From: Gemmiger formicilis
Lineage (GTDB): Bacteria > Bacillota > Clostridia > Oscillospirales > Ruminococcaceae
DNA length: 64,000 bases
Direction of reading: 5' to 3'
Assembly (NCBI RefSeq): GCF_900167555.1
Contig: NZ_FUYF01000010.1
Span: forward strand, 1-64,000
The number at the start of each line of letters is the position of its first letter. Position 1 is the stretch's first letter. Under the pieces are notes generated by a model. The model saw nothing but the letters and a program-made list of their open reading frames with translations. It did no database searches and was not told where the DNA came from. The translations under genes and the position numbers were made by a program. Of this stretch, positions 1 to 9,359 are shown one piece after another.

Positions 1-170
1 CAAGCCGGGGCTTGCAATGTAAATGCTTTTGTTTGCCTGCTGCAAATCCTTTTCGTAAACAGGCAGATAGGATTCACTGTCGAAAATTGCATGATCACAT
101 CTTTTTCAGAGCCCTGAAATTGGTGTACAGTGGCGCATATCGCCAAGGAGCTTTGGAATTGGACCGATAC
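1..170 (-). pseudogene. Relic of a superfamily I helicase / PLD-domain protein
   Basis: On the minus strand one frame reads VHQFQGSEKDV (about 97-129), the motif typical of the C-terminal half of DNA2/UvrD-like helicases. After a frame change near 94 another frame reads FDSESYLPVYEKD followed by QQANKSIYIASPGL (about 1-85), which resembles a phospholipase-D-like segment found in such helicases. No single frame is open across the region and no start is visible, so it looks like a decayed, frameshifted fragment continuing left of the window. Recognition rests on short motifs only. Confidence 0.4.
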
Positions 171-290
171 ATACACCATTGAGGTTGCCGACCTAAGAGA
201 TGCCCTCTGCGCGCTGATGCTCGTGCTTGCGATCGATGCAGAGAAATGCTCGCGGAATAACCATACCTGACAGGCTGCACACAAAAAATA

Positions 291-333
291 CTCCCTTATT
301 CTGCTGCGCGCGCAGCAGGATAAGGGAGTTTTC
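291..333. terminator. Long perfect hairpin with T-run
   Basis: The arms CTCCCTTAT and ATAAGGGAG enclose an inner CTGCTGCG/CGCAGCAG stem, followed by TTTTC on the plus strand. It looks like a rho-independent terminator. No intact plus-strand gene lies upstream inside the window. Confidence 0.6.
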
Positions 334-374
334 TGGTTCGTGAAGCAGCACGCCGGTGTATAAAGACCGTACAG

Positions 375-408
375 AAAAAGCAGCAGCCCACTGCGGGCTG
401 CTGCTTTG
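375..408 (-). terminator. Terminator of the cellobiose phosphorylase gene
   Basis: Inverted repeat AAGCAGCAGCCC / GGGCTGCTGCTT. On the minus strand it is followed by a run of T (the plus-strand A-run at 375-379), just past the stop codon at 426. Confidence 0.7.
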
Positions 409-425
409 CGGTAAAAGGCGGACGG

Positions 426-2861
426 TCAGCCCATGACGACCTTGACCTCTACGGTTGAGCCGGCGGGAACAGGGGAAAGGATGTTACCGCTTACAGGCTT
501 GCCGTCCACGGTCATGGCTTTGACGCCCTTTTCCAGATGGTCAGGGTTCTCCACAACGATTTCATAGGTTGCCCCGCGCCAGACACGGCGCAGGGTAAAG
601 CCGTCCATCTCGTGCGGGATGCAGGGATCGATCTTCAGCCCGGCCAGCGTGGGCTGGATGCCCAGGATATACTGGCTCACATCCACAAAGGTCCAGGCCG
701 CCGTGCCGGTCAGCCAGCTGTTTTTTGCTTCGCCAAAGGTGGCGGCGTCGCGGCCAGCCACCATCTGGCTGTAGACATACGGCTCGGTGCGGTGAATCTC
801 ACTGATGTCCTCAATGTATGCCGGACAGGTCTTTTTGTAGATCTCAAACGCGCGGTCACCATGGCCGACTACAGTCTCGGCACAGCTGACCCATGGGTTG
901 TTGTGGCAGAAGATGCCTGCGTTCTCCTTGTATCCCGGGGGATAGCTGGAAATTTCGCCTAGTTCGAGATGGTACTTCGTGTAGGCGGGCTGCAGCAGCA
1001 CAATGCCGTACTTTGTGTCGAGCTTGTCTTTCACGCTCTGCAAAGCGGTCACGGCCTCACCGGTGTCCACACCAATACCCGCCATGACGCACATGCCCTG
1101 CGGCTCGATGAAGATCTTGCCTTCCTCGCATTCCTCACCGCCGATCACATGGCCAAAGGCATCGTAGGCGCGGCGGAACCACTTGCCGTCCCAACCGGCA
1201 GTCAGTACGGTATGTTCCATCTCTGCAACCTCGGCGCGCACGGCGGCAGCTTCGTCGGTGTGGCCGGTGCTGTCAAGAATTTCGGCAAACTGGTTGCCGT
1301 ACTTGACATACATACCGGCGATGAACACGCTCTCGGCTACAGGACCCTCGCTCGGGCCGGTGGTCTGGAAGCTTTCGCCCGGCTCCTTGCTGAAGCAGTT
1401 CAGGTTCAGGCAGTCGTTCCAGTCAGCACGGCCAATCAGCGGCAGACCGTGCGGCCCCTTGTGGGTGCGCAGATAGCCAAAGCTGCGGCGCAGATGCTCA
1501 AGAAGCGGCTGTGCAAGACTGTGGTCGTTGTCAAAGTCCACCGGTTCGTCCAGAATCGAGTAGTCGCCCGTCTCGCCCAGATAGGCGTACACGGCAGCAA
1601 TCAGCCACAGCGGGTCATCGTTGAAGCCGGAGCCGATGTCCATGTTACCCTTTTTCGTCAGCGGCTGGTACTGGTGGTAGGCGCTGCCGTCGGGGAACTG
1701 GGTGGCGGCAATGTCCAGAATGCGCTCCCGCGCGCGGGCGGGGATCAGATGCACAAAGCCGAGCAGATCCTGACAGGAATCGCGGAAGCCCATGCCGCGG
1801 CCGGTGCCGCTCTCATAATAGCTGGCAGAACGGCTCATGTTGAAGGTGACCATGCACTGGTACTGGTTCCAGGTATTGACCATGCGGTCGAGCTTTTCAT
1901 CGCTGCTCTTGACCGAGTAGGTGGACAGCAGGTTGTTCCAGTGGTCGTGCAGCCTGGCAAGTGCCGCATCGACCTGCGCATCCGTGGCATAGCGGGCAGC
2001 CATCGCCTGGGCGCGGGTCTTATTGATGACGCCGGGCGCGGCCCACTTCTCGTCCTCCGGGTTTTCTATATAGCCCAAAACAAAAATCAGGCTGCGGCTT
2101 TTGCCGGGCTGCAGGGTGACATTGACTTGATGCACGCCAACGGGTGCCCAGCCGTGGGCAACAGAGTTGGTGCAACGGCCGTTTTCCACGACCTCGGGAT
2201 TCGCATTGCTGCGCCATGCGCCTAAAAAGGCGTCCCGGCTCGTGTCAAAGCCGTCAATGGGCGTGTTGACGGTGAACAATGCGTAATGGTTGCGGCGCTC
2301 GCGGTACTCGGTCTTGTGGTAGATGGTGCTGCCCTCGACCTCGACTTCGCCGGTAGAGAAATTGCGCTGGAAGTTGGTGGAATCGTCCACAGCATTCCAG
2401 AGGCAGAACTCCAGATAGCTGAATACAGTAAACGATTTCGGTGCATCACTCTCGTTGGTCAGCACCAGACGGTCGATCTCGCAGTTGTCGCCTACCGGCA
2501 CAAACAGCTCCAGCTTCGCGGTCAGACTGTTCTTTTTGCCGGTAATGATGCTGTACCCGAGGCCGTGGCGGCACTCATAGCTGTCCAGCTCGGTCTGGGT
2601 GGGCTGCCAGCCGGGATTCCAGACGGTATCGCCGTCCTTAATATAGTAATACCGGCCGTTAGAGTCCGCAGGTACGTTATTGTAGCGGTAGCGAGTGATA
2701 CGCCGCAGCTTGGCATCCTTGTAAAAGCTGTACCCACCGGCCGTGTGGGAAACAAGGCTGAAGAATGCCTCGCTGCCCAGATAGTTGATCCACGGCAGTG
2801 GCGTGCGCGGCGTGGTGATGACATATTCGCGTGCGGTATCGGAAAAATGACCGAACTTCAT
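426..2861 (-). CDS. cbpA: Cellobiose phosphorylase (GH94)
   Basis: 811-residue cytoplasmic enzyme that splits cellobiose with phosphate into glucose 1-phosphate and glucose. It begins MKFGHFSD and keeps the family's N-terminal [12 protein letters not shown] segment, the NWNQYQCM-type helical-domain start, and [11 protein letters not shown], which carries the general-acid Asp of GH94. Length (about 810) and near-colinear similarity to clostridial cellobiose phosphorylase as I recall it favour this over chitobiose or laminaribiose phosphorylase. An upstream in-frame extension exists, but the Met at 2861 is chosen because AAGGAGAG precedes it at proper distance and matches the family N-terminus. 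It is divergent from the LacI gene and shares operator-like repeats with it. The ABC importer downstream of lacI probably supplies the disaccharide or cellodextrin. Confidence 0.93.
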   Translation of the reverse strand: MKFGHFSDTAREYVITTPRTPLPWINYLGSEAFFSLVSHTAGGYSFYKDAKLRRITRYRYNNVPADSNGRYYYIKDGDTVWNPGWQPTQTELDSYECRHGLGYSIITGKKNSLTAKLELFVPVGDNCEIDRLVLTNESDAPKSFTVFSYLEFCLWNAVDDSTNFQRNFSTGEVEVEGSTIYHKTEYRERRNHYALFTVNTPIDGFDTSRDAFLGAWRSNANPEVVENGRCTNSVAHGWAPVGVHQVNVTLQPGKSRSLIFVLGYIENPEDEKWAAPGVINKTRAQAMAARYATDAQVDAALARLHDHWNNLLSTYSVKSSDEKLDRMVNTWNQYQCMVTFNMSRSASYYESGTGRGMGFRDSCQDLLGFVHLIPARARERILDIAATQFPDGSAYHQYQPLTKKGNMDIGSGFNDDPLWLIAAVYAYLGETGDYSILDEPVDFDNDHSLAQPLLEHLRRSFGYLRTHKGPHGLPLIGRADWNDCLNLNCFSKEPGESFQTTGPSEGPVAESVFIAGMYVKYGNQFAEILDSTGHTDEAAAVRAEVAEMEHTVLTAGWDGKWFRRAYDAFGHVIGGEECEEGKIFIEPQGMCVMAGIGVDTGEAVTALQSVKDKLDTKYGIVLLQPAYTKYHLELGEISSYPPGYKENAGIFCHNNPWVSCAETVVGHGDRAFEIYKKTCPAYIEDISEIHRTEPYVYSQMVAGRDAATFGEAKNSWLTGTAAWTFVDVSQYILGIQPTLAGLKIDPCIPHEMDGFTLRRVWRGATYEIVVENPDHLEKGVKAMTVDGKPVSGNILSPVPAGSTVEVKVVMG

Positions 2862-2910
2862 AGAGACCCTCTCCTTACTTATGGAAAGCAGATAAAATCG
2901 TGAGTTCAAG

Positions 2911-2925
2911 TCGAAAACGATTAAG
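2911..2925. promoter_or_regulatory. LacI-type operator copy 1
   Basis: TCGAAAACGATTAAG, with the AAAnCGnTT core typical of LacI-family sites. It lies about 12 bases downstream of the cbpA -10 box on the minus strand, and the same 14-base core recurs at 3294-3308 in front of lacI. Confidence 0.6.
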
Positions 2926-2936
2926 TTATTACCCTT

Positions 2937-2965
2937 ACAATACCGCGTTTTTCGGATAATTGCAA
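2937..2965 (-). promoter_or_regulatory. cbpA promoter
   Basis: On the minus strand TTGCAA (2960-2965) and TATTGT (2937-2942) are separated by exactly 17 bases, a sigma-A type promoter reading into cbpA. Confidence 0.6.
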
Positions 2966-3258
2966 GGGCTGCGGCTGAATTTAACGATGATTTGGCAGGT
3001 TTCACAATTTTGAAAACCGAAAATTGGCACGAAAATCGAATGCCACCTATTTTATATAAGAGTGTTTTCCGTTTGTGGCACCATAAAGAGCAAATTTGGG
3101 TCTGCATCACCGGGCCGAAAAGTGTAAAAACGGCAAGCCGGGGCGCAAATTATGTCCCTTTTTCAGCGAAACTCCAAACGAAATTACCAAAACAGGTGTT
3201 TTGGCTTTTTGCAAATCGCCAAATCGAATCGAAATGCACAAAAAATGACAGAAAGGCA

Positions 3259-3287
3259 TTGATTTTATGGTTGACATGTTGTATAGT
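3259..3287 (+). promoter_or_regulatory. lacI-type regulator promoter
   Basis: TTGATT (3259-3264), a 17-base gap, then TATAGT (3282-3287) reading toward the regulator gene at 3331. Confidence 0.55.
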
Positions 3288-3293
3288 GAAGAT

Positions 3294-3308
3294 GCGAAAA
3301 CGATTAAG
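3294..3308. promoter_or_regulatory. LacI-type operator copy 2
   Basis: GCGAAAACGATTAAG, the second copy of the operator core found at 2911-2925. It starts 7 bases after the regulator's -10 box, a position suited to autorepression. Confidence 0.6.
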
Positions 3309-3330
3309 GAAGATGCAAGGAGGCGATATC

Positions 3331-4347
3331 ATGGCATCCATCAAAGACATCGCAAAGGCATGCGGGGTCTCGGTGGCTACCGTGAGCAAGGCGCTGAACG
3401 GTCACAACGATATCAGTCAGGCTACCAAAGAAAAGGTACGCGAGGCGGCAAGGCAGATCGGCTACATGCCAAACTCCGCAGCGCGGGCCTTAAAAACGAA
3501 CCGTACCTATAATCTGGGCGTCCTTTTCGTGGACGAGGCGCAAAGCGGTCTGACGCATGAATTCTTCGCGGCTGTTCTGGACAGCTTCAAACGCCACGCC
3601 GAGGGCAGAGGCTATGATATCACCTTTATCAACCACAACATTGGCCACGGACACTCCAGTTACTTAGAGCACTGCCGCTACCGCGGCGTTGACGGCGTGA
3701 TTGCTGCCTGCATCAAGTTCGATGACCCGGAGGTTATTGAGCTGGCTTACAGCAACCTGCCGATCGTCACAGTTGACCATGTCTTTAACAACCGGGCTGC
3801 CGTACTTTCCGATAACACCGATGGTGTCCACAAGTTAGTGGATCAGCTTGCCGCGCTGGGGCATGAGCGAATCGCTTATATCCACGGTGAGAATCACAGC
3901 GCAGTCACCCAGAAGCGCCTGGTCGGTTTCTACCGTGCCTGCGCCGCCCATGGGATCACGGTGCCGGACGCCTACATCGTGCCGAGCACCTACCGAGATG
4001 CGAAAAGCTGCGCCGCTGCGACCCGTCAGCTGCTGGCATTGCCGCAGCGCCCCACGGCAATCCTCTTCCCGGATGACTTCTCCGCCATCGGCGGCATCCA
4101 GACAATCCGGCAGGAAGGACTTCTGATTCCGCGGGATATTTCGGTGGCCGGCTATGACGGCAACCTGATCTCGCAGATCATGTCCCCGCAGCTGACCACC
4201 TACCGGCAGGACACCGAAGCGCTGGGCCGCGCCGCGGCAGAGCTGCTTATCGAGCAGATCGAATCCCCGCGCACGGCCTTGCCGGAACAGAAGCTGGTCT
4301 CCGGCAGTTTGCTGAAAGGGCAGTCCGTTGATGTCCCCAATCTATAG
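3331..4347 (+). CDS. LacI-family transcriptional regulator
   Basis: 338 residues. The N-terminal helix-turn-helix (residues 3-48: IKDIAKACGVSVATVSKALN) is a canonical LacI head with hinge motif AARALKTN, followed by a periplasmic-binding-like sugar sensor domain (about 60-330). The start at 3331 follows AAGGAGG. It lies between divergent cbpA and the CUT1 transporter and has operator-like sites at both promoters, so it most likely represses cellobiose/cellodextrin uptake and phosphorolysis until a sugar ligand binds. The exact inducer cannot be read from sequence. Confidence 0.9.
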   Translation: MASIKDIAKACGVSVATVSKALNGHNDISQATKEKVREAARQIGYMPNSAARALKTNRTYNLGVLFVDEAQSGLTHEFFAAVLDSFKRHAEGRGYDITFINHNIGHGHSSYLEHCRYRGVDGVIAACIKFDDPEVIELAYSNLPIVTVDHVFNNRAAVLSDNTDGVHKLVDQLAALGHERIAYIHGENHSAVTQKRLVGFYRACAAHGITVPDAYIVPSTYRDAKSCAAATRQLLALPQRPTAILFPDDFSAIGGIQTIRQEGLLIPRDISVAGYDGNLISQIMSPQLTTYRQDTEALGRAAAELLIEQIESPRTALPEQKLVSGSLLKGQSVDVPNL

Positions 4348-4426
4348 GTTCAAACCCGCAAGGATGCGGGTCACAATATCTGATTCATACATGAGTTCTT
4401 TTTATTAAAAAGGAGGAAAACACATT

Positions 4427-5884
4427 ATGAAAAAGGCAATGAGTTTATTGACCGCCACTGCAATGGCAGCCACCTTGCTGGCAGGCTGCGGCGGAGGCAC
4501 CGCAAGCTCGTCCGCAGCCCCCGCCGCTGATTCGACCTCTACCGAAGCCAGCAGCACGGCCGCAGAGCCCGCTGCCGATGCAGCCGCAGAGGAGGGCAAG
4601 GTCCTGAACATCTGGTGCTGGAACGATGAATTCCAGTCCCGCTTCAACGACTATTACCCCGGTGTCAAGGCGATCGCCGCCGACAAGTCCACCACAACGC
4701 TGGATAACGGTGTCACCGTAAAGTGGACCATCAACCCCAATGATAACAATAACTACCAGAACAAGCTGGACGAGGCCCTGCTCAAGCAGGACAGCGCCGC
4801 TGCCGATGACAAGATCGACATCTTCCTGATCGAGGCAGACTACGCGCTGAAATATGTGGATTCCGAATATACGCTGGATGTCAAGAAGGATGTCGGCCTG
4901 ACCGATGATGATCTCAAGGATCAGTACCAGTACACCAAGGACATCGTTACCGTGGATGGCGTACAGAAGGGCACCACATGGCAGGCGACCCCGGGCCTGT
5001 TTGCCTACCGCCGCTCCATCGCCGAGGATGTGCTGGGCACTGATGATCCGACTGAGGTCCAGGCCGCACTGAGCGATTGGGATAAGTTCAACGATGTGGC
5101 TGAGAAGGCCGCTACCAAGGGCTACAAGATGCTCTCCGGTTATGATGATTCCTACCGCACCTTCTCCAACAATGTGTCCGCCGGTTGGGTGGACGGCACA
5201 ACCGTCAAGGTCGACCCCAACATTATGAACTGGGTCGATCAGACCAAGACCTACACCGATAACGGCTACAACAACAAGACCAGCCTGTGGAGCGACCAGT
5301 GGGCCGCCGATCAGGGCCCTGCCGGCAAGGTTTTTGGCTTCTTCTACTCCACTTGGGGCATCAACTTCACCCTGCTGGGCAACTCTCTTGCCACGCCTGA
5401 GTCTGAGGGAGGCAAGCAGGAAGTCGGCAACGGTATCTTCGGCGATTACGCAGTCTGTCAGGGTCCTCAGCCTTATTACTGGGGCGGCACCTGGATCTGC
5501 GCAGCAGCCGGCACCGACAACATCCCCACGATCAAGGATGTCATGTACTCCCTGACCTGTGATGCCGACATCATGACCAAGATCACCGAGGATACGCAGG
5601 ACTACACCAACTGCAAGAGCGCTATGGATTCCATCGCAGCTGACCCGAACTTCGGCTCCGCATTCCTTGGCGGCCAGAACCACATTGCCCTCTTTGCAGA
5701 GGTTGCACCTACCATTGATATGTCCAACGCCGGTCCGTATGATCAGGGCTGCAACGAGACCTTCCAGAGCTGCTTCAAGGATTACTTTGACGGTACGGTT
5801 GACCTTGAGACCGCGAAGAAGAACTTTGAGGATCAGATCAAGGTCAAGTATCCTGAGCTGAGCAGCGTCGAATGGCCCGCATAA
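4427..5884 (+). CDS. ABC sugar-binding lipoprotein (CUT1)
   Basis: 485 residues, extracellular solute-binding protein family 1. A lipoprotein signal ends in LLAGC (acylated Cys21), followed by a Ser/Ala/Thr-rich linker (about 25-55) and a mature domain starting LNIWCWNDEF. RBS AAGGAGG precedes the ATG. It is followed by two permease genes, and context with cbpA and LacI points to cellobiose or short cellodextrins. It captures sugar at the outer face of the membrane. A repeat element and a terminator-like hairpin separate it from the permeases, a common way to make excess binding protein. Confidence 0.88.
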   Translation: MKKAMSLLTATAMAATLLAGCGGGTASSSAAPAADSTSTEASSTAAEPAADAAAEEGKVLNIWCWNDEFQSRFNDYYPGVKAIAADKSTTTLDNGVTVKWTINPNDNNNYQNKLDEALLKQDSAAADDKIDIFLIEADYALKYVDSEYTLDVKKDVGLTDDDLKDQYQYTKDIVTVDGVQKGTTWQATPGLFAYRRSIAEDVLGTDDPTEVQAALSDWDKFNDVAEKAATKGYKMLSGYDDSYRTFSNNVSAGWVDGTTVKVDPNIMNWVDQTKTYTDNGYNNKTSLWSDQWAADQGPAGKVFGFFYSTWGINFTLLGNSLATPESEGGKQEVGNGIFGDYAVCQGPQPYYWGGTWICAAAGTDNIPTIKDVMYSLTCDADIMTKITEDTQDYTNCKSAMDSIAADPNFGSAFLGGQNHIALFAEVAPTIDMSNAGPYDQGCNETFQSCFKDYFDGTVDLETAKKNFEDQIKVKYPELSSVEWPA

Positions 5885-5900
5885 ATACCTGTGTGACCTT

Positions 5901-6003
5901 AAGGCAACACCGCACAATTCCCGCCTGACGGCTTAAGCACCGCTCCGGCGGCTGCGGCACCTCGCTCGCCGTATCGGCACTTAGAATTATGCGGTATTAC
6001 CTT
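5901..6003 (+). repeat. Palindromic intergenic repeat family A, copy 1
   Basis: 103-base element bounded by imperfect inverted ends: AAGGCAACACCGCACAATTC at the left and the complement of AAGGTAATACCGCATAATTC at the right (3 mismatches in 20). The interior contains GCTTAAGCACCGCTCCGGCGGCTGCGGCAC. Copies 2 and 3 lie at 34938-35020 and 45706-45879. It resembles a MITE or REP-type non-autonomous element. Confidence 0.8.
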
Positions 6004-6033
6004 GAACAAAACGAACTGAACCGCAAACGCCAT

Positions 6034-6072
6034 GCCAGGGGCGGGGAGAGACGCCCGCCCCTGGTTTTGTTT
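6034..6072 (+). terminator. Intra-operon terminator/attenuator
   Basis: CCAGGGGCGGG and CCCGCCCCTGG arms followed by TTTTGTTTTT, between the binding-protein gene and the first permease. It probably lowers transcription of the permeases relative to the binding protein. Confidence 0.7.
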
Positions 6073-6139
6073 TTATCAGATTTTGAAAGGCTCTGCCCCC
6101 AGCAGGGCAATGCCCACACAGCTAAGGAGGGCGAGACCT

Positions 6140-7117
6140 ATGAAAACAAAGAGAAAGGGCATGAGCTACGCCAAATGGGGCTATATATTTCTGGCGCCGT
6201 TCTTTATTACCTTTTTCATCTTCCAGTTCTGGCCGCTGGCAACGACCATCTACTATTCCTTCTTTGAGTATTTCCGCAGCGGCTTAAAGATCATCGGCCC
6301 CAACTTTGTGGGGCTGAAAAACTATGCCGCCATGATCAAAGAGGTGCCGAAGTATTTCAGCAATACCATGATCATGTGGCTGATGGGCTTTATCCCGCAG
6401 ATTATTGTATCGTTGGTGCTGGCGGCGTGGTTTACCGATCTTCGGTTGAAGCTGCGGTTTCAGGGCTTCTTCAAGACCGTCATTTATATGCCCAACCTTA
6501 TCATGGCATCGGCGTTCGCCATGCTGTTCTTTACCCTGTTTTCAAACGCGGAGACAGGGCCGATCAACTCGATCCTGCTCAAGCTCGGCATTGTGGCCGA
6601 GCCGGTGCGCTGGCTTTCCAATGTCTGGACAGCGCGCGGTCTGGTTGGGCTGATGAACTTCCTGATGTGGTTCGGCAATACGACCATCATTCTGATGGCT
6701 GCCATCATGGGTGTGGACCCCGGTCTGTATGAGGCCGCCCAGCTGGACGGTGCATCCTCGACCACAATGTTCTGGCGCATCACGATCCCGCTGATCCGCC
6801 CGCTGCTCGTCTACACGCTGATCACCAGCCTCATCGGCGGCCTGCAGATGTTTGATGTGCCGCAGGTTTTGACCAACGGCAAGGGCGACCCGAACGGCTC
6901 GACCAACACCATTATCATGTACCTGAACCAGCACCTGTACAGCAAAAACTACGGCACAGCCGGCGCTATCTCGGTGCTGATGTTCCTGCTTTGCGCGGTG
7001 CTTTGCGTCATCATCTACTTTACCCTCACGCAGGAGGATGACGGCCTGACCCGTGAGCAGCGCAAGGCTGAGAAAGCCCGCATCAAGGCAGCCAAAGCGG
7101 CCGCTAAGCATCACTAA
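6140..7117 (+). CDS. ABC sugar permease, MalF type
   Basis: 325-residue inner-membrane permease with six predicted membrane segments. The EAA loop reads EAAQLDGASSTTMFWRITIPL, the site that docks the ATPase. The start at 6140 follows AAGGAGG; an earlier in-frame extension lies in the hairpin region and is unlikely. It pairs with the next permease and the lipoprotein upstream to form a CUT1 importer. No ATPase gene is nearby, so a shared MsmK-like ATPase elsewhere is probably used. The C-terminus is rich in Lys and Ala. Confidence 0.9.
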   Translation: MKTKRKGMSYAKWGYIFLAPFFITFFIFQFWPLATTIYYSFFEYFRSGLKIIGPNFVGLKNYAAMIKEVPKYFSNTMIMWLMGFIPQIIVSLVLAAWFTDLRLKLRFQGFFKTVIYMPNLIMASAFAMLFFTLFSNAETGPINSILLKLGIVAEPVRWLSNVWTARGLVGLMNFLMWFGNTTIILMAAIMGVDPGLYEAAQLDGASSTTMFWRITIPLIRPLLVYTLITSLIGGLQMFDVPQVLTNGKGDPNGSTNTIIMYLNQHLYSKNYGTAGAISVLMFLLCAVLCVIIYFTLTQEDDGLTREQRKAEKARIKAAKAAAKHH

Positions 7118-7135
7118 GGAAGGAGCGTGAACGGT

Positions 7136-8029
7136 ATGCCGAACGAGACCAAAACTGCAGCCACCACTACCGCAAAGGCAAGCAAAATTCACGACCCTAT
7201 GCTGACCCTGCAGCGTGCAGTGGCCTATATCGTGCTGTTTGTCCTCTGCTTTATCTGCCTGTTCTTCTTCTATGTGCTGATCGTCAACGCCACGCACAAC
7301 AACTTTACCATCCAGCAGGGGTTTGACCCGCTGCCCCGCGGCAGCTTTGGCGTTAACTTCTTCAACACCACCCATGATGCCAATGTACCGATCCTGACCG
7401 GTCTGCGCAACAGCCTGATCGTGTCGGCTGCCTGTGCGGCGCTGTCGGTCTATTTCAGCGCACTGACGGCCTACGCCATCTATGCGTATGACTTCAAGCT
7501 GCGCAAGCTGGCCTTTACCGTCATTCTGCTCATCATGACGATGCCCACACAGGTTTCGGCGCTCGGCTTTTTGAACCTGATGGACTCGATGAAGCTGACC
7601 AACACCCTCTGGCCGCTGATTCTGCCGAGCATCGCCGCACCGACAGTGTTCTTCTTCATGAAGCAGTACATGGATTCGAGCCTGCCGCGCGACATCATTG
7701 ACGCGGCGCGCATTGACGGCTCGGGGGAGTTCCATACCTTTAACACGGTCATTCTGCCTATCCTGAAGCCCGCCATGGCGGTGCAGGCGATATTCAGCTT
7801 TGTGGGCGCGTGGAACAACTACTTTATCCCGGCGCTGATCATCAACGATGCCAAGTGGAAGACGGTGCCCATACTGGTTGCACAGCTGCGCAGCGCGGAC
7901 TTTTTGAAGTTCGATATGGGTAAGGTGTATATGATGATCACCATTGCAATTCTGCCCGTTATGATCGTCTATCTGCTGCTCTCCAAGTACATTGTCCGGG
8001 GCGTTGCATTGGGCAGTGTGAAAGGCTAA
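7136..8029 (+). CDS. ABC sugar permease, MalG type
   Basis: 297 residues, six predicted membrane segments, EAA-type loop DAARIDGSGEFHTFNTVILP and the common C-terminal ending RGVALGSVKG. A GTG at 7127 is in frame, but the RBS AGGAAGGAG sits against it, so the ATG at 7136 is preferred. It forms the channel with the preceding permease. The operon ends at a strong hairpin. Confidence 0.9.
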   Translation: MPNETKTAATTTAKASKIHDPMLTLQRAVAYIVLFVLCFICLFFFYVLIVNATHNNFTIQQGFDPLPRGSFGVNFFNTTHDANVPILTGLRNSLIVSAACAALSVYFSALTAYAIYAYDFKLRKLAFTVILLIMTMPTQVSALGFLNLMDSMKLTNTLWPLILPSIAAPTVFFFMKQYMDSSLPRDIIDAARIDGSGEFHTFNTVILPILKPAMAVQAIFSFVGAWNNYFIPALIINDAKWKTVPILVAQLRSADFLKFDMGKVYMMITIAILPVMIVYLLLSKYIVRGVALGSVKG

Positions 8030-8047
8030 AAAAGTTTTATAGACCGT

Positions 8048-8086
8048 AAAAAGCGGGCGAACAGAAATGTTCGCCCGCTTCAGTTT
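8048..8086 (+). terminator. Terminator of the cellobiose ABC operon
   Basis: AAGCGGGCGAAC / GTTCGCCCGCTT hairpin followed by CAGTTT, 19 bases after the permease stop. Confidence 0.7.
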
Positions 8087-8269
8087 GTCGAAAAAGCCCT
8101 TTTTCGGGTAGAAATGTAGGGCGCGTGTCTATCTCCGCGCTAAGAGCCGCCGCTGTGCGGCGGTTGCGCTCCGAAACGCGCCTGCGGGCGCAGTGACCGC
8201 GCCGCACCGCTGGCTGCGCGCAGCGCATAAAATCGCGCCGGACGGCGCGCGGTTTCACGGTATATCGTA

Positions 8270-8449
8270 CTATTGGATAGGCTCCATGCGCGTCTTGATG
8301 ATCTCGCTGATTTTCTCGGCGTCGCTGTCGGGTTCGGTCAGCCCAACGATCTGCCCGTCATCCGCTATGCCGAAAATAAGCGCGCCGCCCAGCGTGTTCG
8401 CAAAAGCGCTCATGCTCTTGCACCAGCTTTTGCGCGAACTATCGGTGCT
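8270..8449 (-). pseudogene. AlbA_2 (AAA_4) domain relic
   Basis: The minus strand reads SMSAFANTLGGALIFGIADD and then GQIVGLTEPDSDAEKISEII before a stop at 8270. This is the core of the AlbA_2 / 'divergent AAA_4' DNA-binding domain that normally begins 400-500 residue RecG- or Schlafen-like regulators. A stop codon lies just upstream (about 8450) and no start is present, so only about 57 codons survive. The flanking stretch 8100-8268 is GC-rich and holds no recognisable gene. Confidence 0.6.
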
Positions 8450-8528
8450 TTAATTATCGCCTGAAAAATATGGCGTTGCTGGATTATATTACAGAATGTT
8501 ATAAAACAAAAAAAGGAAGTCAATAAAA

Positions 8529-8567
8529 CAATAAGCACTACCAAGTTAAACTTAGTGGTGCTTATTG
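8529..8567 (-). terminator. deoC terminator
   Basis: AATAAGCACTACCAAG / CTTAGTGGTGCTTATT hairpin downstream of deoC on the minus strand. A T-rich tract follows on that strand (plus-strand A-run at 8506-8516). Confidence 0.65.
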
Positions 8568-8609
8568 GCTTTCTGCAGTTCAGACCGTTCCGGGCATCCC
8601 CGGCGCTTT

Positions 8610-9290
8610 TTATAACCTGTGTTTCAGTTCTTCTACAATGCTTACGCTGGCTGTGGAGCCGATGCGGGATACGCCCAGCTCGATCATGCGCAAAGCGGTA
8701 TCCAAAGTGCGGATGCCGCCGGCCGCCTTGATCTTTACCTCGTCGCCGACGCATTTTTTCATCAGCGCCACATCTTCAAAGGTTGCGCCGCCGGTGCCAA
8801 AGCCCGTGGACGTCTTTATGAAATCCGGGCGGACCTCCCGCGCGATGGAACACAGTGCGCGCTTTTCCTCCTCGGTCAGGTAGCAGTTCTCAAAAATCAC
8901 CTTCGAGATCACCCCTGCACCGCGACATTCTTCTACAATGCCGGCCATCTCATGCTCAATGAAATCGTAGTTCTTCTCTTTCAGCTGCGTAATATTGATA
9001 ACATAATCGATCTCATCCGCGCCATTGGCGATCGCATCTACGGTTTCGTATTTCTTGACCTTGGGCGTGTTCTGCCCCAAGGGGAAACCAACCGCCGCGC
9101 CCACATGGACCGATGTTCCCGCCAGCAGATCCTTGCACAGGGAAACGGGAGCCGGGTTGATCGCCACCATGGCAAAGCCGTACTCGCGAGCCTCTGCGCA
9201 GAGCTTTTCAAAATCCCCGCGCTGCGCATAGGCGCGCAGCTGGGTATGGTCAAAGTAAGCTGCCAATTCGGCAGGCGTAATAGGATTCAT
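8610..9290 (-). CDS. deoC: Deoxyribose-phosphate aldolase
   Basis: 226-residue TIM-barrel class I aldolase cleaving 2-deoxyribose 5-phosphate to glyceraldehyde 3-phosphate and acetaldehyde in deoxynucleoside salvage. The Schiff-base lysine is in FIKTSTGFG and the second catalytic lysine in IKAAGGIR. The phosphate-binding GSTASVSIVEE is at the C-terminus, and the length matches the bacterial family. RBS GAGGAAGG lies 7 bases before the ATG. No other deo gene accompanies it. An IS110 element sits right at its promoter, so its expression may have been rewired. Confidence 0.95.
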   Translation of the reverse strand: MNPITPAELAAYFDHTQLRAYAQRGDFEKLCAEAREYGFAMVAINPAPVSLCKDLLAGTSVHVGAAVGFPLGQNTPKVKKYETVDAIANGADEIDYVINITQLKEKNYDFIEHEMAGIVEECRGAGVISKVIFENCYLTEEEKRALCSIAREVRPDFIKTSTGFGTGGATFEDVALMKKCVGDEVKIKAAGGIRTLDTALRMIELGVSRIGSTASVSIVEELKHRL

Positions 9291-9307
9291 AACAAAACCT
9301 TCCTCGT

Positions 9308-9313
9308 ATTATA
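9308..9313 (-). promoter_or_regulatory. deoC -10 box, -35 region weak
   Basis: TATAAT on the minus strand, 18 bases before the deoC start. The expected -35 position (about 9331-9336) reads AGGGAC, a poor match, and lies next to the presumed left end of the IS110 element. Confidence 0.45.
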
Positions 9314-9359
9314 AAGTAGTAGTTATTAGAGTCCCTCTCCAAGGACAAAATGCTACAAT

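Noticed and set aside
95-280. 61-codon minus-strand open frame near the left edge
   Set aside because: Crosses the frameshifted helicase relic without any motif of its own and has no ribosome site.
4445-5917. 490-codon antisense frame over the sugar-binding lipoprotein
   Set aside because: Translation is Val/Gly/Ile-rich with no domain; the plus-strand gene has signal peptide, RBS and operon context.
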